DNA of 64,000 nucleotides from Leptospira sp. (lineage in GTDB: Bacteria; Spirochaetota; Leptospiria; Leptospirales; Leptospiraceae): positions 185,117 through 249,116 of the forward strand of contig JAACWH010000019.1 of NCBI GenBank assembly GCA_009991425.1. Reading direction: 5' to 3'. The first letter of the stretch is position 1. Each line of letters starts with the position of its first letter. Made by a program: the position numbers and the translations under genes. The notes under the pieces are model-generated. The model ran no database searches, was not told the origin of the DNA, and was given only the letters and a program-made list of their open reading frames with translations. Shown piece by piece: positions 20,622 through 29,839 of this stretch.

Positions 20622-21362
20622 TTGCGTAGACGAATTTCACACGCATCTGATCGACGAGCATACCTCACACCTGATCGACTCCAGCAACTTTCTAAACTTC
20701 AAAAACTTATAAAAACACAATTCTTAGATGTAAGTCTTCTTGACCAAGCATTTACACATAGATCCTTTGCGAACGAAACAAATTTTAAAATCGAAGACAA
20801 TGAACGATTGGAATTTCTAGGAGATTCCGTTCTTGGTTTTTTTGCAGCATCCATATTGTATGATCAATTTAAAGATATCAGAGAAGGTTCTCTTGCTAAG
20901 ATGAAAAGCAAATTAGTTTCGGGGCCAGTTCTCTCACAGATTTGCAAGAATCTTGGCTTAATGGAATTCATTCGCTTTGGAAAGGGAGAGAAAGATTCAG
21001 GAATTAAGAACGAGCGAGTGATGGAAAATTTAGTCGAGGCATTGATTGGTGCAATTTACCTTGATCAGGGGCTTGATAAATGCAAAAGTTTCATTTCTCC
21101 TCATCTAAAGAAAAATATTGATGAACTAAATGATCTTGAATCTGTAAGAGATTATAAATCTTTACTTCAAGAACAAAGCCAGAGACTGTTTAAAAGAACC
21201 CCAAAGTACACATTAGTTTCAGATGATGGACTTGATCATGATAAAATTTTTGTAGTAAGAGTTGAAATGCCAGATGGTTCATCCGTAAATGGAACTGGGA
21301 AGAATAAAAGAAGTGCTGAGCACGCTGCCGCAAAAAAATACCTCCACCAAGGAAGAAAATAG
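20622..21362 (+). CDS. rnc: Ribonuclease III
   Basis: Cleaves double-stranded RNA in rRNA and mRNA processing. 246 residues. Signature ERLEFLGDSVLG begins at residue 61, the second acidic site is in VEALIGAIYLDQG, and a dsRNA-binding domain occupies about residues 175-245 (DYKSLLQEQSQ to EHAAAKKYL). The start is TTG at 20622, directly after the acpP terminator, without an obvious ribosome site; no ATG or GTG is available in frame nearby. The next gene starts immediately after its stop. The acpP-rnc order is common. Confidence 0.95.
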   Translation: MRRRISHASDRRAYLTPDRLQQLSKLQKLIKTQFLDVSLLDQAFTHRSFANETNFKIEDNERLEFLGDSVLGFFAASILYDQFKDIREGSLAKMKSKLVSGPVLSQICKNLGLMEFIRFGKGEKDSGIKNERVMENLVEALIGAIYLDQGLDKCKSFISPHLKKNIDELNDLESVRDYKSLLQEQSQRLFKRTPKYTLVSDDGLDHDKIFVVRVEMPDGSSVNGTGKNKRSAEHAAAKKYLHQGRK

Positions 21363-21830
21363 ATGAGTTCGATTTTCTTTTCTAAAAAAGGCCTTAGAGT
21401 TAGGGTTGCTGCGCTAATTCGAAACTCAAAATCTGAAACACTTCTTATTCAACAAAAGAAACGAGGTAAAGGCCCAGGGTATTGGTTACTCCCGGGTGGT
21501 GGAGTTGAATTTGGAGAAAGTGCAGAAGAGGCATTAAAAAGAGAATTAATGGAAGAGCTTAGCCTGGAATCGACCTCAATGGATTTTATCGCTTTCAATG
21601 AGTCCATAGATCCTATGGGTAAAAGGCATTTAATTCAGTTGATATTTCTAACGAAAGTTAAAGACTCTGTTCCTTCATTGAACCAAGATGAAAAGGCTAT
21701 CACTGGATATGGATATTTTAATTCTAAAGAAATTATGAGCATGGATATAAGACCTAATTCTAAAGATTTTCTCAAAAAGAAATCCTTCCAAACAGGTGAA
21801 TATATAAAAAGTATATGGGTGGATGAATAA
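21363..21830 (+). CDS. NUDIX hydrolase
   Basis: 155 residues. The NUDIX box lies at residues 46-68: Gly46, Glu52, Arg60-Glu61 and Glu64-Glu65 are in place, with the usual Gly near its end replaced by Ser67. It should hydrolyse a nucleoside diphosphate linked to another group, using divalent metal; the substrate cannot be told from sequence. The ATG directly follows the rnc stop, and its own stop overlaps the aroB start (TAATG), so it is translated inside the rnc-aroB unit. Confidence 0.88.
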   Translation: MSSIFFSKKGLRVRVAALIRNSKSETLLIQQKKRGKGPGYWLLPGGGVEFGESAEEALKRELMEELSLESTSMDFIAFNESIDPMGKRHLIQLIFLTKVKDSVPSLNQDEKAITGYGYFNSKEIMSMDIRPNSKDFLKKKSFQTGEYIKSIWVDE

Positions 21831-22915
21831 TGTTTTATGCAGAAGTGAAAGTAAATTATAATACCGGTGAATATCCAGTTCGAATGTACAGTGATTTCCA
21901 TGGCTTGAAAAAAGAACTGGAAGCTATCCCTCAAGTTTCTCGTTTTATTATTATTTCCGAAAGATCCATTTCACAAATATACAATAAATACATTGAATCT
22001 GAATTAAAAGGCCTTCCTGTTCCAATTGATCAAATTTTCATAAAGGGTAGTGAGAAGAACAAACACATCTCTCGTATGAAAAAAGTTTTTAATGAATTAA
22101 TTGAACTGGGTGCGGATCGAAAATCCGTTATCATTGCATTAGGTGGTGGAGTTGTAGGAGATTATGCAGGATTTATCGCTGCTACTTACCAAAGAGGAAT
22201 TCGTTTTATTCAAATTCCAACTACGCTTCTATCCTGTGTGGATTCATCTGTAGGAGGAAAGGTCGCAGTTAACGTAGATAAAGGTAAGAATATGGTGGGA
22301 GCTTTTCACCAACCAGAGTTAGTTTATATACCTATGTTTGCTTTGTCTACTCTACCTGAAAAGCAGTGGAGTTGTGGACTTGCTGAAATGTTAAAACATA
22401 GTTTATTGTCAGGTGGGTCAATGTGGCAGGACTTTAAGACTCATGAGAGAAAAGAGATAAAGGTTGATTCGGACATTCTGAGAAAAATGATTATCGACTC
22501 TATAAAATTTAAAGCCTCTGTGGTTGCTCAAGATGAGAAAGAATCTGGTCTTAGAGCTATATTAAATCTAGGTCACACTACTGCCCATGCAATAGAATCT
22601 CTTACTAATTATAAGAAGTATTCTCATGGTGAAGCTGTTTCTATTGGTTTAATCACTGCATTGATACTTTCCAATAAGATTGGATTTAGTTTCGATAAAG
22701 TTGATACTGTGATTAGAATTATGGAAAAATACAATTTGCCCATCAATGATAACTCTAAGCCCGCAGACATTTTGAAGCATATGCAACATGATAAGAAGAA
22801 AGAAGGAAATAACTTAAAATTTGTATTACTTGAAGATATTGGAAAATCAAAATTTGGTATAACGATAAATCCAAAAGAAATTTTATCTGCTCTTAAGGAA
22901 CAAAGAAAAATTTAA
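21830..22915 (+). CDS. aroB: 3-dehydroquinate synthase
   Basis: Converts DAHP to 3-dehydroquinate in the shikimate pathway, with NAD and zinc. 361 residues. ALGGGVVGDYAGF, IPTTLLSCVDSSVGGK and GLAEMLKHS are characteristic. The zinc ligands are in this last region plus LGHTTAHAIES and HGEAVSIG. It overlaps the NUDIX gene by one base and is 1 bp from the mechanosensitive channel gene. Confidence 0.96.
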   Translation: MFYAEVKVNYNTGEYPVRMYSDFHGLKKELEAIPQVSRFIIISERSISQIYNKYIESELKGLPVPIDQIFIKGSEKNKHISRMKKVFNELIELGADRKSVIIALGGGVVGDYAGFIAATYQRGIRFIQIPTTLLSCVDSSVGGKVAVNVDKGKNMVGAFHQPELVYIPMFALSTLPEKQWSCGLAEMLKHSLLSGGSMWQDFKTHERKEIKVDSDILRKMIIDSIKFKASVVAQDEKESGLRAILNLGHTTAHAIESLTNYKKYSHGEAVSIGLITALILSNKIGFSFDKVDTVIRIMEKYNLPINDNSKPADILKHMQHDKKKEGNNLKFVLLEDIGKSKFGITINPKEILSALKEQRKI

Positions 22916-22916
22916 G

Positions 22917-23804
22917 ATGAAAATATTTGATTTTTATTTAGAACTAAACCCAGTAAATATTCTTCAATTAAAGGTAAGAAGTTTTTCAGAAAATATTATT
23001 CTATTAGTCTACTTTGTTCTATTTACTTTATTTATTTATAGAATTATCCTAGTAATCATTGATCGGCTTAAACCAGCTCAAGATACAATCATTCAATACA
23101 ATCGAAGAAAGACTGGTCGAGTTCTATATACTTCATTTTTAATTTTAGCACTTTTTCCCATAATCTTTTCTAGTTTAAACTTTTTACCTACAGTGCTTGG
23201 ATTGGCTGCAGCAGGTATTGTAATTTCACTTAAAGAAGTCTGGCTAAATTTAGTTGGATGGTTGGTAATTCTTGGTTCTAATGGATTTCGTGTAGGAGAC
23301 CGAGTCCAAATTGATGGAACAAAAGGAGATGTTGTAAACATAGGCTTAACTAAATTTACTCTTGTTGAGGTTTTAAATGATCCAGATTATGAACAGTCTA
23401 CAAATCGATTAATTCATTTCCCGAATAATCTCGTTATTATGCACAAATATTTTCTAGTCTCTGAAAGAATGGATTTTGTTTGGGATGAGTTTCGCTTCAA
23501 ATTAACTATTAATTCAAATTGGGAAAAGGCAGAAGAAATAGCAAATGATATCCTTATAAATGAACTCATTTTAGCTCCTGAAATCGTTGAGGCAAAAATT
23601 AGAGAATTATCTAAAAATTATTTACTTAGAATCGGAAAGAGAACTCCAATAGTATATGTTGCAATCAAAGATGGATCAATTGAATTATCCTTAAGATATT
23701 TAACGCCAGTTAGATCCAAGAGACTAAATAGAATTCTTATTTCAAAATCAATATTAAAACGATTTAAAACTGAATCGGATATCATATTTGAGGAACCAGA
23801 GTGA
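22917..23804 (+). CDS. MscS-family mechanosensitive channel
   Basis: 295 residues. Two to three membrane segments (about 27-48, 65-85 and the pore helix 88-112) precede the beta domain. The pore-lining helix and following loop read VLGLAAAGIVISLKEVWLNL and then GFRVGDRVQIDGTKGDVVNIG, which is the MscS signature. The cytoplasmic C-terminal domain follows. It probably releases solutes on hypo-osmotic shock, useful in a water-dwelling spirochaete. It starts 1 bp after aroB and its end overlaps the next gene by 4 bp. Confidence 0.9.
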   Translation: MKIFDFYLELNPVNILQLKVRSFSENIILLVYFVLFTLFIYRIILVIIDRLKPAQDTIIQYNRRKTGRVLYTSFLILALFPIIFSSLNFLPTVLGLAAAGIVISLKEVWLNLVGWLVILGSNGFRVGDRVQIDGTKGDVVNIGLTKFTLVEVLNDPDYEQSTNRLIHFPNNLVIMHKYFLVSERMDFVWDEFRFKLTINSNWEKAEEIANDILINELILAPEIVEAKIRELSKNYLLRIGKRTPIVYVAIKDGSIELSLRYLTPVRSKRLNRILISKSILKRFKTESDIIFEEPE

Positions 23805-24547
23805 AAATATTTTTTAAAATTCAAAATTACTCTTTCATTCACAGACCTTTACACAGCAGACTGATGTATTTTCTCTATATAATTTTTATATTATTTATTA
23901 TAATCGATTGCAAAGCAAATGATCTACCTTCAGGAATCCCAGAAGCTGCGAAATTTGATCGAAAGAAGAATATATATATTTTATCTGATGAAAAATTCAA
24001 TTATGTATATTATCCAAATGGATCTTTATACGAAAAATGTGAACATGATGAAAATCTCAAATTAAATGGAAGATGTGAAAACTACCTAAAGGATAGTAAT
24101 AAAATTATTTCTTACGGTAATTTTAAAAATGGTCAAAGGCATGGCGTTTGGACTTGGACATTTCCAGATGGTCAAAATTATGTGATTCAAAATTTTACTT
24201 ATGGTAAGAAGAAAGATTTCTGGATTCCCATAGAAATTTTGGGGAATGAAAACGGTCCTTATCAGAGATTCTACCCTAATGGGATTTTAGAAGAAGAAGG
24301 TAGTTTCGATACTGGTGAGAAAACGGGCTTCTGGAAGAAATACTACCCAGATGGTTCATTGGAATACACAGGGAATTATCTTAAATCTAAGAAAATTTTA
24401 GATTGGAAATATTTTTATCCCAATGATAATCTAGAAGCTAAAGAGCTTTATGATAGAAATGGAGTTTTAATTCAACGAACAACTTACTATCCGAATGGAA
24501 GCTTATGGTGTATAATAAAATCTTCTGAGCAAGCTACTTGTAATTAA
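23801..24547 (+). CDS. Lipoprotein with YwqK/MORN-like repeats
   Basis: 248 residues from GTG 23801 (overlapping mscS by 4 bp); ATG 23864 would leave a cleaner lipoprotein signal (MYFLYIIFILFIIIDC). The mature part holds about five repeats of the type YYPNGSL...G.F..G...G.W, as in YYPNGSLYEK, GNFKNGQRHGVWTW, RFYPNGILEEEGSF, GFWKKYYPDGSLEY and YYPNGSLW. This is the antitoxin YwqK/MORN-variant fold, usually a structural beta scaffold. No toxin partner is next to it. The role is unknown; surface or periplasmic location is likely. Confidence 0.72.
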   Translation: MKIFFKIQNYSFIHRPLHSRLMYFLYIIFILFIIIDCKANDLPSGIPEAAKFDRKKNIYILSDEKFNYVYYPNGSLYEKCEHDENLKLNGRCENYLKDSNKIISYGNFKNGQRHGVWTWTFPDGQNYVIQNFTYGKKKDFWIPIEILGNENGPYQRFYPNGILEEEGSFDTGEKTGFWKKYYPDGSLEYTGNYLKSKKILDWKYFYPNDNLEAKELYDRNGVLIQRTTYYPNGSLWCIIKSSEQATCN

Positions 24548-24548
24548 G

Positions 24549-24800
24549 ATGCGATCTTTCCTATTTTGTTTCTTGCTTTTTGTGTCAATCGCTTACAATC
24601 TATCTTTTTATTATCTAACAGACCCATCTTCTAATAGCTTTTGGAAAATGAGCGCAGTTTATTTTATTTTATCAATAGGATATGTTGCTTTACTTAGAGG
24701 TAAAGTTCCAAATTCACACTATGCATTTATAATCTTTATTTACATTTCAATTTATTTTATAGTAAATTATTTTCTCAAAATTCTGCAGATTTCTCTATAA
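24549..24800 (+). CDS. Small membrane protein
   Basis: 83 residues with three predicted membrane helices (about 3-22, 32-50, 57-78) and short polar loops. No family recognised. The ATG is 1 bp after the preceding stop. Its last 26 bp overlap the 3' end of the convergent gene at 24775. Confidence 0.5.
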   Translation: MRSFLFCFLLFVSIAYNLSFYYLTDPSSNSFWKMSAVYFILSIGYVALLRGKVPNSHYAFIIFIYISIYFIVNYFLKILQISL

Positions 24801-25809
24801 TTCCTAGAGCTGGATTTTTCAAGGCATCAGAATTTAAAATCAAGATCATAAATAGAACCGAAACGAACAGTATCAACAGAAGAGTTGCTCCCAATCCCAT
24901 TGCAAGATTTTTCAAAAATTTATATTGCAAGTAGGAAATTGAGGTTAAGATTCCTTGCCATTTTGATTCTATATTTTCTTTGGAAAGATTAAAGTAATTT
25001 CGGATATAAAACACACACAATGCAAAAACCATTAAAAGAAGTAATAAACTGAATTCATTCGCATAGTGTTTTTGCAACAAGAATAGAGGGATATAAAAGA
25101 AATTTCCCAATATAAGTCCTACCAATATAATAATGAAAAAATGGTATGCCATTCGAAATGGTTTAACTTCTATTTTCTGTGTTGGTTTCTTACCTTCTTC
25201 ATCTAATTCAGAAGTATGCTTCAAGATTTCGTAAGTTAATTTATTCTTCTTTTGGCGGTTGATTGCCTTATAGCTTAAAATTAGAAAAATAAACTGCATG
25301 AGAAAATAAACGGCAAGTATTATTGCTAACGAACTTACAGTTACAAAACCCAGCGACTTCATCATATGGAAAAAGGTAAATATTAAGCCTATCCAAAGTA
25401 AGGTTTTATTCAAAGTTATTGAAAACCAGGTATTGGTGTACCAAGAAACAAAAGAAGAAATGCAAAGGACAAGGATAAAAACCAAAAACCAAATTAAAAC
25501 TTTCTGACCGAAGATTATTCTTGATAACTTTTCAATAGTGCTCTCTGGAATTCCATCTTGTGGTATTACAGGAATTTCTAACTCATCTTTCATATTCTTT
25601 AAATCATTTAATCTAAGAATCGGTCCCTTTCGAATATTCCATGTTTCGTTGTTGATATTCTCCTGTTCAGATTCCATAAGAATTTCAAGAGGTTGTTTAT
25701 CTGAGAGAGGATAACGAAATTCAATATCAACAAAGAGAAGTTGTGCAAAGAATATAAATAATATCCAAGGAGTAATACTCGGAAATTTGTCAAAATACTT
25801 TTTCATCAA
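24775..25809 (-). CDS. Polytopic membrane protein, unknown
   Basis: 344 residues. One N-terminal membrane segment (about 12-29) is followed by a polar region of about 75 residues (30-105), then five to six more membrane segments (about 108-125, 132-150, 155-178, 225-265, 312-335). A charged loop at 190-222 is probably cytoplasmic. No transport or enzyme motif is recognised. It lies 8 bp downstream of the tail-anchored protein gene at 25818 and probably shares its transcript. It converges with 24549-24800 and overlaps it by 26 bp. Confidence 0.6.
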   Translation of the reverse strand: MMKKYFDKFPSITPWILFIFFAQLLFVDIEFRYPLSDKQPLEILMESEQENINNETWNIRKGPILRLNDLKNMKDELEIPVIPQDGIPESTIEKLSRIIFGQKVLIWFLVFILVLCISSFVSWYTNTWFSITLNKTLLWIGLIFTFFHMMKSLGFVTVSSLAIILAVYFLMQFIFLILSYKAINRQKKNKLTYEILKHTSELDEEGKKPTQKIEVKPFRMAYHFFIIILVGLILGNFFYIPLFLLQKHYANEFSLLLLLMVFALCVFYIRNYFNLSKENIESKWQGILTSISYLQYKFLKNLAMGLGATLLLILFVSVLFMILILNSDALKNPALGIIEKSAEF

Positions 25810-25817
25810 TGGAGTCC

Positions 25818-26786
25818 TTAAATAATAAATACAACTAGCATTATTCCAAATGCAACTAAAGCGGCAATCCCAATTGCATAAAAGAAAAGGCTGCTATCTG
25901 ATTTCAGAGCCTCTATATTCTTTTCGATATCATTCATAGATTTCTTGGAAGCTGATTTCGTCTCAGCTAAGGAAGTCTTAACTTTAACTGTATTTACTTC
26001 TTCAAGTAATTTTGAGAAGATATTCTCTGAAATTTTAATGATGATCTCCGACTCCATTCCATCGTGTGTGATTTTATGAATCTGAGCAAGAAGAGGTTTT
26101 ATATTCCCATCTTCTTCTTTAAGATTCATAGTTTGAATTACTTCATTAGTAGTTGCATCAGAAGGATTGAGTCGAACTACAATTTTTGAACCAAATGAGA
26201 GACTAGAAACAGGAACTCCAGATACAGGAGAAAGTTGCAATTTACTTTGAACCATTCTGGATCCAGGTGGGATATCTGTTATTGCATTTGTTAAATCAGG
26301 ATCATTGGAACCTGGTTGTGAATCTGAAGTATTGGAGTCTTCGGAATTAGCGGGCTTTTCATACTCAGCAATAGTAATTGTATCAAGAGTTAAATCAATA
26401 AGATGATTGCTTACTCCTGCAGCTTTTGAAATCACATTTTCTAATAGATATTTGACTTTTTCATTGTCAGATGTTTCGCAATAATGAAGTATCTCTTCTC
26501 GAAATCCTTCATTACCAATTGAGGACTTTAATTGATCCGTAAGTGTTTTAGTGATAACTTTAAGATGCTTCCCCTCGTAGATTGTCTTCTGAATTTTAGA
26601 AGATATGCCTTTGGGAGGAAGGTCAATTGATGATATTAATATGGAAGATTGAGAGGTAGAAAGAACTTCAAGATTGAATAATCTTCCTGATTTAAAATCT
26701 AATAAAATAACCCCTAGATTGTAAATTTTTGAATCATCATTACTTGAAGTAAATCTAATGCAAAATAATTGGTCATTCTGACCCAT
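25818..26786 (-). CDS. Protein with single C-terminal membrane anchor, unknown
   Basis: 322 residues. The N-terminal 135 residues look like a compact alpha/beta domain. An acidic, low-complexity linker follows (about 140-165, Ser/Asp/Asn-rich), then a beta-rich segment (about 170-265), a short coiled coil (about 268-298) and a final hydrophobic helix (about 300-322, FFYAIGIAALVAFGIMLVVF). This suggests a tail-anchored cytoplasmic protein. No family recognised. It forms a two-gene unit with the membrane protein downstream and is divergent from the LolCE-type gene. Confidence 0.6.
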   Translation of the reverse strand: MGQNDQLFCIRFTSSNDDSKIYNLGVILLDFKSGRLFNLEVLSTSQSSILISSIDLPPKGISSKIQKTIYEGKHLKVITKTLTDQLKSSIGNEGFREEILHYCETSDNEKVKYLLENVISKAAGVSNHLIDLTLDTITIAEYEKPANSEDSNTSDSQPGSNDPDLTNAITDIPPGSRMVQSKLQLSPVSGVPVSSLSFGSKIVVRLNPSDATTNEVIQTMNLKEEDGNIKPLLAQIHKITHDGMESEIIIKISENIFSKLLEEVNTVKVKTSLAETKSASKKSMNDIEKNIEALKSDSSLFFYAIGIAALVAFGIMLVVFII

Positions 26787-26830
26787 AATATATTTCCTTA
26801 TGCTGTGTTATGAATGATAAAACCATTTAA

Positions 26831-26845
26831 TTTACAGTCTGTAAA
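26831..26845. promoter_or_regulatory. Palindrome in divergent promoter region
   Basis: TTTACAG and CTGTAAA are perfect inverse repeats around one T, in the 115-bp gap between the divergent genes at 26786 and 26902. The size and symmetry suit a dimeric regulator; TTTACA could also serve as a -35 element for the forward gene. No regulator is assigned. Confidence 0.4.
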
Positions 26846-26901
26846 TAATAAATAATCTTGTCAAAAAGGATTGTGTTTCTAAATTAGAAATACCTTTTCT
26901 A

Positions 26902-28254
26902 ATGAATCTAGTTCTTTTAATTACTTCACGCTATATTCGCGGTTCTCGCGTAGTCGGTCTGCTTTCCATGAAATCTCGATTGTCCTTTATAGTTATGACA
27001 GTTGGTGTTTCTTTATTAATAGTTGTATTATCAATATTTAATGGATTTCAGAAGCAAGTCAAAGAGTCTTTATGGCAAGGTGGCCCACACATTACCATAG
27101 AGAACACATTTGACACTGGTTCAATTATTCGTTACAACGAAATAATTGAAACTCTTAAGAATCACCCCTCCTTAAAGGGAAGAATTGCATCTATCGAAGG
27201 CAATATAACAAGTCATGGTCTTTTGCAGAACAGTAATAATTTCATACCAATTATGATTCGAGCAGTTCCTATCGAATCCAACGAAGATTTACTAGAGAAC
27301 AAGCTTCCTAATTTTCCGAGATTGACCCATTACAACCGAGACACAATTACAACATTGAACTCTAAGAGAGTTGTAGTTATAGGTAAAGAAATGGCGAATT
27401 TATACCATTTTGGATTAGGTCGAAAAATGACTATGGCAGTCCCTGGTGGAAGGTTCTCTGTGGGACGCGGTGTTGAAGTAAATGTAAAAGATTTCCAAGT
27501 TGTTGGATACTTCAAGACAGGTTATTATAATTATGATAGTCGTTTTGTATTCATGTCACTTCCCCTTGCTCAAGAATTTTTTCGATTGAAGGATTCCGTT
27601 AACCAAATATCTGTTAAAGTTAATGCATTGGATGATTTACGAGAAATTAAAAATATTATCTTAAATACATTAAATGATTCATCTATGGATATTAAAATAC
27701 GCGAGGCACATTCATTTTCGGTAAGGACATTAGCTGAAGAACAAGAAAATTTTCTAGCAGCTCTTAAATTGGAAAAGACGATTATTTCCATTATTGTATT
27801 TTTATTTATTGTTCTAGCAGCTCTGGGAATGGTAGCTACAGTTTATTCCTTAGTTCGTGCTAAACGCAAATCTATTGGAACCTTAAAGGCCTTAGGACTT
27901 CCATCTAGAGATATACTTTTGATTTTTACTTTGAATGCTATGATAGTTGGATTCTTAGCAGCACTTACAGGTGGAATTATCGGGATATTTTTAGCATCTA
28001 ACTTAGAATCAATTGTAAGTGGTCTTAGTGAAATGATCAACCTAATAGGTTCTACTTTATATAGCTCAGAATGGAGAAATGTAGAACTTGTTCCTAAGGA
28101 TATTTATTATTTCGATCACATACCTGTAGATATTGATATTTCATTTATATTTATGGTAACAACGGCAGCAACCATACTCTCTGGTATAGCTGGGTATTTC
28201 CCTGCTAGATGGGCTGCACTCTTAAATCCTGTGGATACAATTCGTAATGACTGA
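26902..28254 (+). CDS. LolC/LolE-type ABC permease
   Basis: Membrane subunit of a lipoprotein-releasing transporter that moves lipoproteins from the inner membrane to the periplasmic carrier. 450 residues with the LolCE/FtsX layout: one N-terminal helix (about 20-47, [15 protein letters not shown]), a long periplasmic domain (about 50-290), then three C-terminal helices (about 293-320, 345-370, 415-440). The start of the last domain reads [22 protein letters not shown]. The C-terminus [15 protein letters not shown] is typical. It overlaps the ATPase gene by 8 bp. LolC versus LolE cannot be told, and one protein may do both jobs. Confidence 0.88.
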   Translation: MNLVLLITSRYIRGSRVVGLLSMKSRLSFIVMTVGVSLLIVVLSIFNGFQKQVKESLWQGGPHITIENTFDTGSIIRYNEIIETLKNHPSLKGRIASIEGNITSHGLLQNSNNFIPIMIRAVPIESNEDLLENKLPNFPRLTHYNRDTITTLNSKRVVVIGKEMANLYHFGLGRKMTMAVPGGRFSVGRGVEVNVKDFQVVGYFKTGYYNYDSRFVFMSLPLAQEFFRLKDSVNQISVKVNALDDLREIKNIILNTLNDSSMDIKIREAHSFSVRTLAEEQENFLAALKLEKTIISIIVFLFIVLAALGMVATVYSLVRAKRKSIGTLKALGLPSRDILLIFTLNAMIVGFLAALTGGIIGIFLASNLESIVSGLSEMINLIGSTLYSSEWRNVELVPKDIYYFDHIPVDIDISFIFMVTTAATILSGIAGYFPARWAALLNPVDTIRND

Positions 28255-28951
28255 AGTTGATAATTCAAACAAGAAATGGATCATTCGTGTGGAAGATCTT
28301 GTTAAATCTTACCAAGTAGTCGATAAAAGTTTTCAAATCTTACAAGGTTTGAATCTCTTTGTTGGACCCAAAGAAATCGTTTCAGTTGAAGGTTCTAGTG
28401 GTGTTGGTAAGTCGACTCTTCTAAATATATTAGGAGCAATGGATTCTTTTGATTCAGGAGTAGTCGAAGTCTGTGGTGTGAATTTAAAAACATTGACTGA
28501 AAGACAAAAGGAATTATTCAGAGGTGAGAAAATCTCTATTATATTCCAACAACATATGTTACTGCCGGATTTTACAGCTTTAGAAAATGTTATGATCCCT
28601 ATGATGATTTCGGGCGAGAGCAAAACAAAAGCTAAGGAAAAAGCAGCAGCCATTCTAGGCCGTGTTGGACTTGGAGAAAGATTAGCATCCTTTCCTGGTC
28701 AGCTTTCAGGTGGGGAGTCTGCAAGAGTTGGTGTTGCAAGAGCTCTAGTTAATGGCAAAGAACTCGTCTTAGCTGACGAGCCTACGGGTAATTTAGATAG
28801 AGAAAACTCTCGAATGCTTATGGATTTGATCCGTGAATTGCAGGATGAGATGGCTTTTTCCTTAATTTTAGTTACTCATGATATGGAACTAGCTTCTATG
28901 GCTCATAAGAGAAATAAAATTCTTTCTGGAGTCCTTCAGCCATTTGTCTAA
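28247..28951 (+). CDS. lolD: Lipoprotein-releasing ABC transporter ATPase (LolD)
   Basis: ATPase that powers lipoprotein release with the permease upstream. 234 residues. Walker [10 protein letters not shown], signature [15 protein letters not shown] (the usual LSGGQ/E variant), Walker [13 protein letters not shown] and switch His in VTHDMELA. It overlaps the permease gene by 8 bp at its start and the McsA/McsB-like gene by 8 bp at its end, so all three are probably translated from one mRNA. Confidence 0.92.
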   Translation: MTEVDNSNKKWIIRVEDLVKSYQVVDKSFQILQGLNLFVGPKEIVSVEGSSGVGKSTLLNILGAMDSFDSGVVEVCGVNLKTLTERQKELFRGEKISIIFQQHMLLPDFTALENVMIPMMISGESKTKAKEKAAAILGRVGLGERLASFPGQLSGGESARVGVARALVNGKELVLADEPTGNLDRENSRMLMDLIRELQDEMAFSLILVTHDMELASMAHKRNKILSGVLQPFV

Positions 28952-29777
28952 GCACTGTGCTTACTGTGGATTATCTTTAGATCATTTTGTCACTTTCGGA
29001 AAGTTTGGTTGCGAGTATTGCATTGACTTCCTTAAGCACCATCCGCTAATTTACGCGAAAGCTTTTTCCCGAATTCCAAACGATGAATTAGAAATATCTA
29101 AAACCTATCTATCTGCTGCAAGAAGTGAATTTCAAACTCTAAAGCTTGGCAAAGAACCCATTCATCAAATATCGATTCGATATCGAATTGCCAGAAATCT
29201 TCACAAACAAATTTTTCCATTTTTTCGAAAAGATACAAGCTTAGAAGAGAAGTATTTTAAAAACAATTTTCCAGAATTAGGAGAATTTAAAAATATATCT
29301 AAGCATATTCGAAAAGCTACCTTATTCGAAAATCAAGGATCTATCGGAAATATTATTCTAGGAGATGAAGACGGAATTCGTCTAGAAGTGATGCAAAGCT
29401 TTCAAAATGAATTGAGTAGTGAATTACCAAACATTTTTCTCCTAAAAAAGCCTCTAAATATGCTTAGAATATATAGATTTTTTATGGATCCTACTCGCTT
29501 TTCTCATCGAATCGACTGGGGATATTTGAATTCTTGTCCGACAAATGCAGCAAGAGCAGACAGACTGAGTATTCAGATTTCTCAAGTCGCTTTAAATAGG
29601 GATTTAGGAGATTTAAACAAGGATTTAAGCTGGGATCAAAACTTTGAGGGAAATGGTATAAGTTTTGCAAGTAGAGGTCTAGAGTATGGTAAAATGGATT
29701 ATTTTTTTTCTGTAAAAAATTTCACTCAGAAAAGAAAAAATCATTTCCTCTCATCAGTGAATTCCATAGTTTTATAA
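28944..29777 (+). CDS. Compact McsA-McsB-like fusion: zinc finger plus protein-arginine kinase domain
   Basis: 277 residues. Residues 5-30 form a treble-clef-like finger, Cys5-x2-Cys8 and Cys23-x2-Cys26, with the CxxCG...F...GKFGCEYC pattern of McsA. Residues about 75-260 carry phosphagen-kinase motifs in the McsB order. IRYRIARN (78-85) matches the SSRIRLARN segment, GDEDGIR (140-146) matches NEEDHIR with catalytic-position Glu142 kept, and GYLNSCPTN (193-201) holds the active-site Cys198. Arg207 and Arg244 are at ATP-binding positions. It lacks the roughly 100-residue C-terminal domain of McsB. The start is TTG overlapping lolD by 8 bp. clpC follows after 62 bp, as mcsA-mcsB-clpC do in Firmicutes. 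Inferred role: phosphorylates arginines to mark or regulate ClpC clients. Confidence 0.78.
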   Translation: MSKHCAYCGLSLDHFVTFGKFGCEYCIDFLKHHPLIYAKAFSRIPNDELEISKTYLSAARSEFQTLKLGKEPIHQISIRYRIARNLHKQIFPFFRKDTSLEEKYFKNNFPELGEFKNISKHIRKATLFENQGSIGNIILGDEDGIRLEVMQSFQNELSSELPNIFLLKKPLNMLRIYRFFMDPTRFSHRIDWGYLNSCPTNAARADRLSIQISQVALNRDLGDLNKDLSWDQNFEGNGISFASRGLEYGKMDYFFSVKNFTQKRKNHFLSSVNSIVL

Positions 29778-29839
29778 GTAGAGAAAGAAAATCATTCTGT
29801 TTTCATATCACGTCTAATATATTAAAGGGAAGGGACAAT

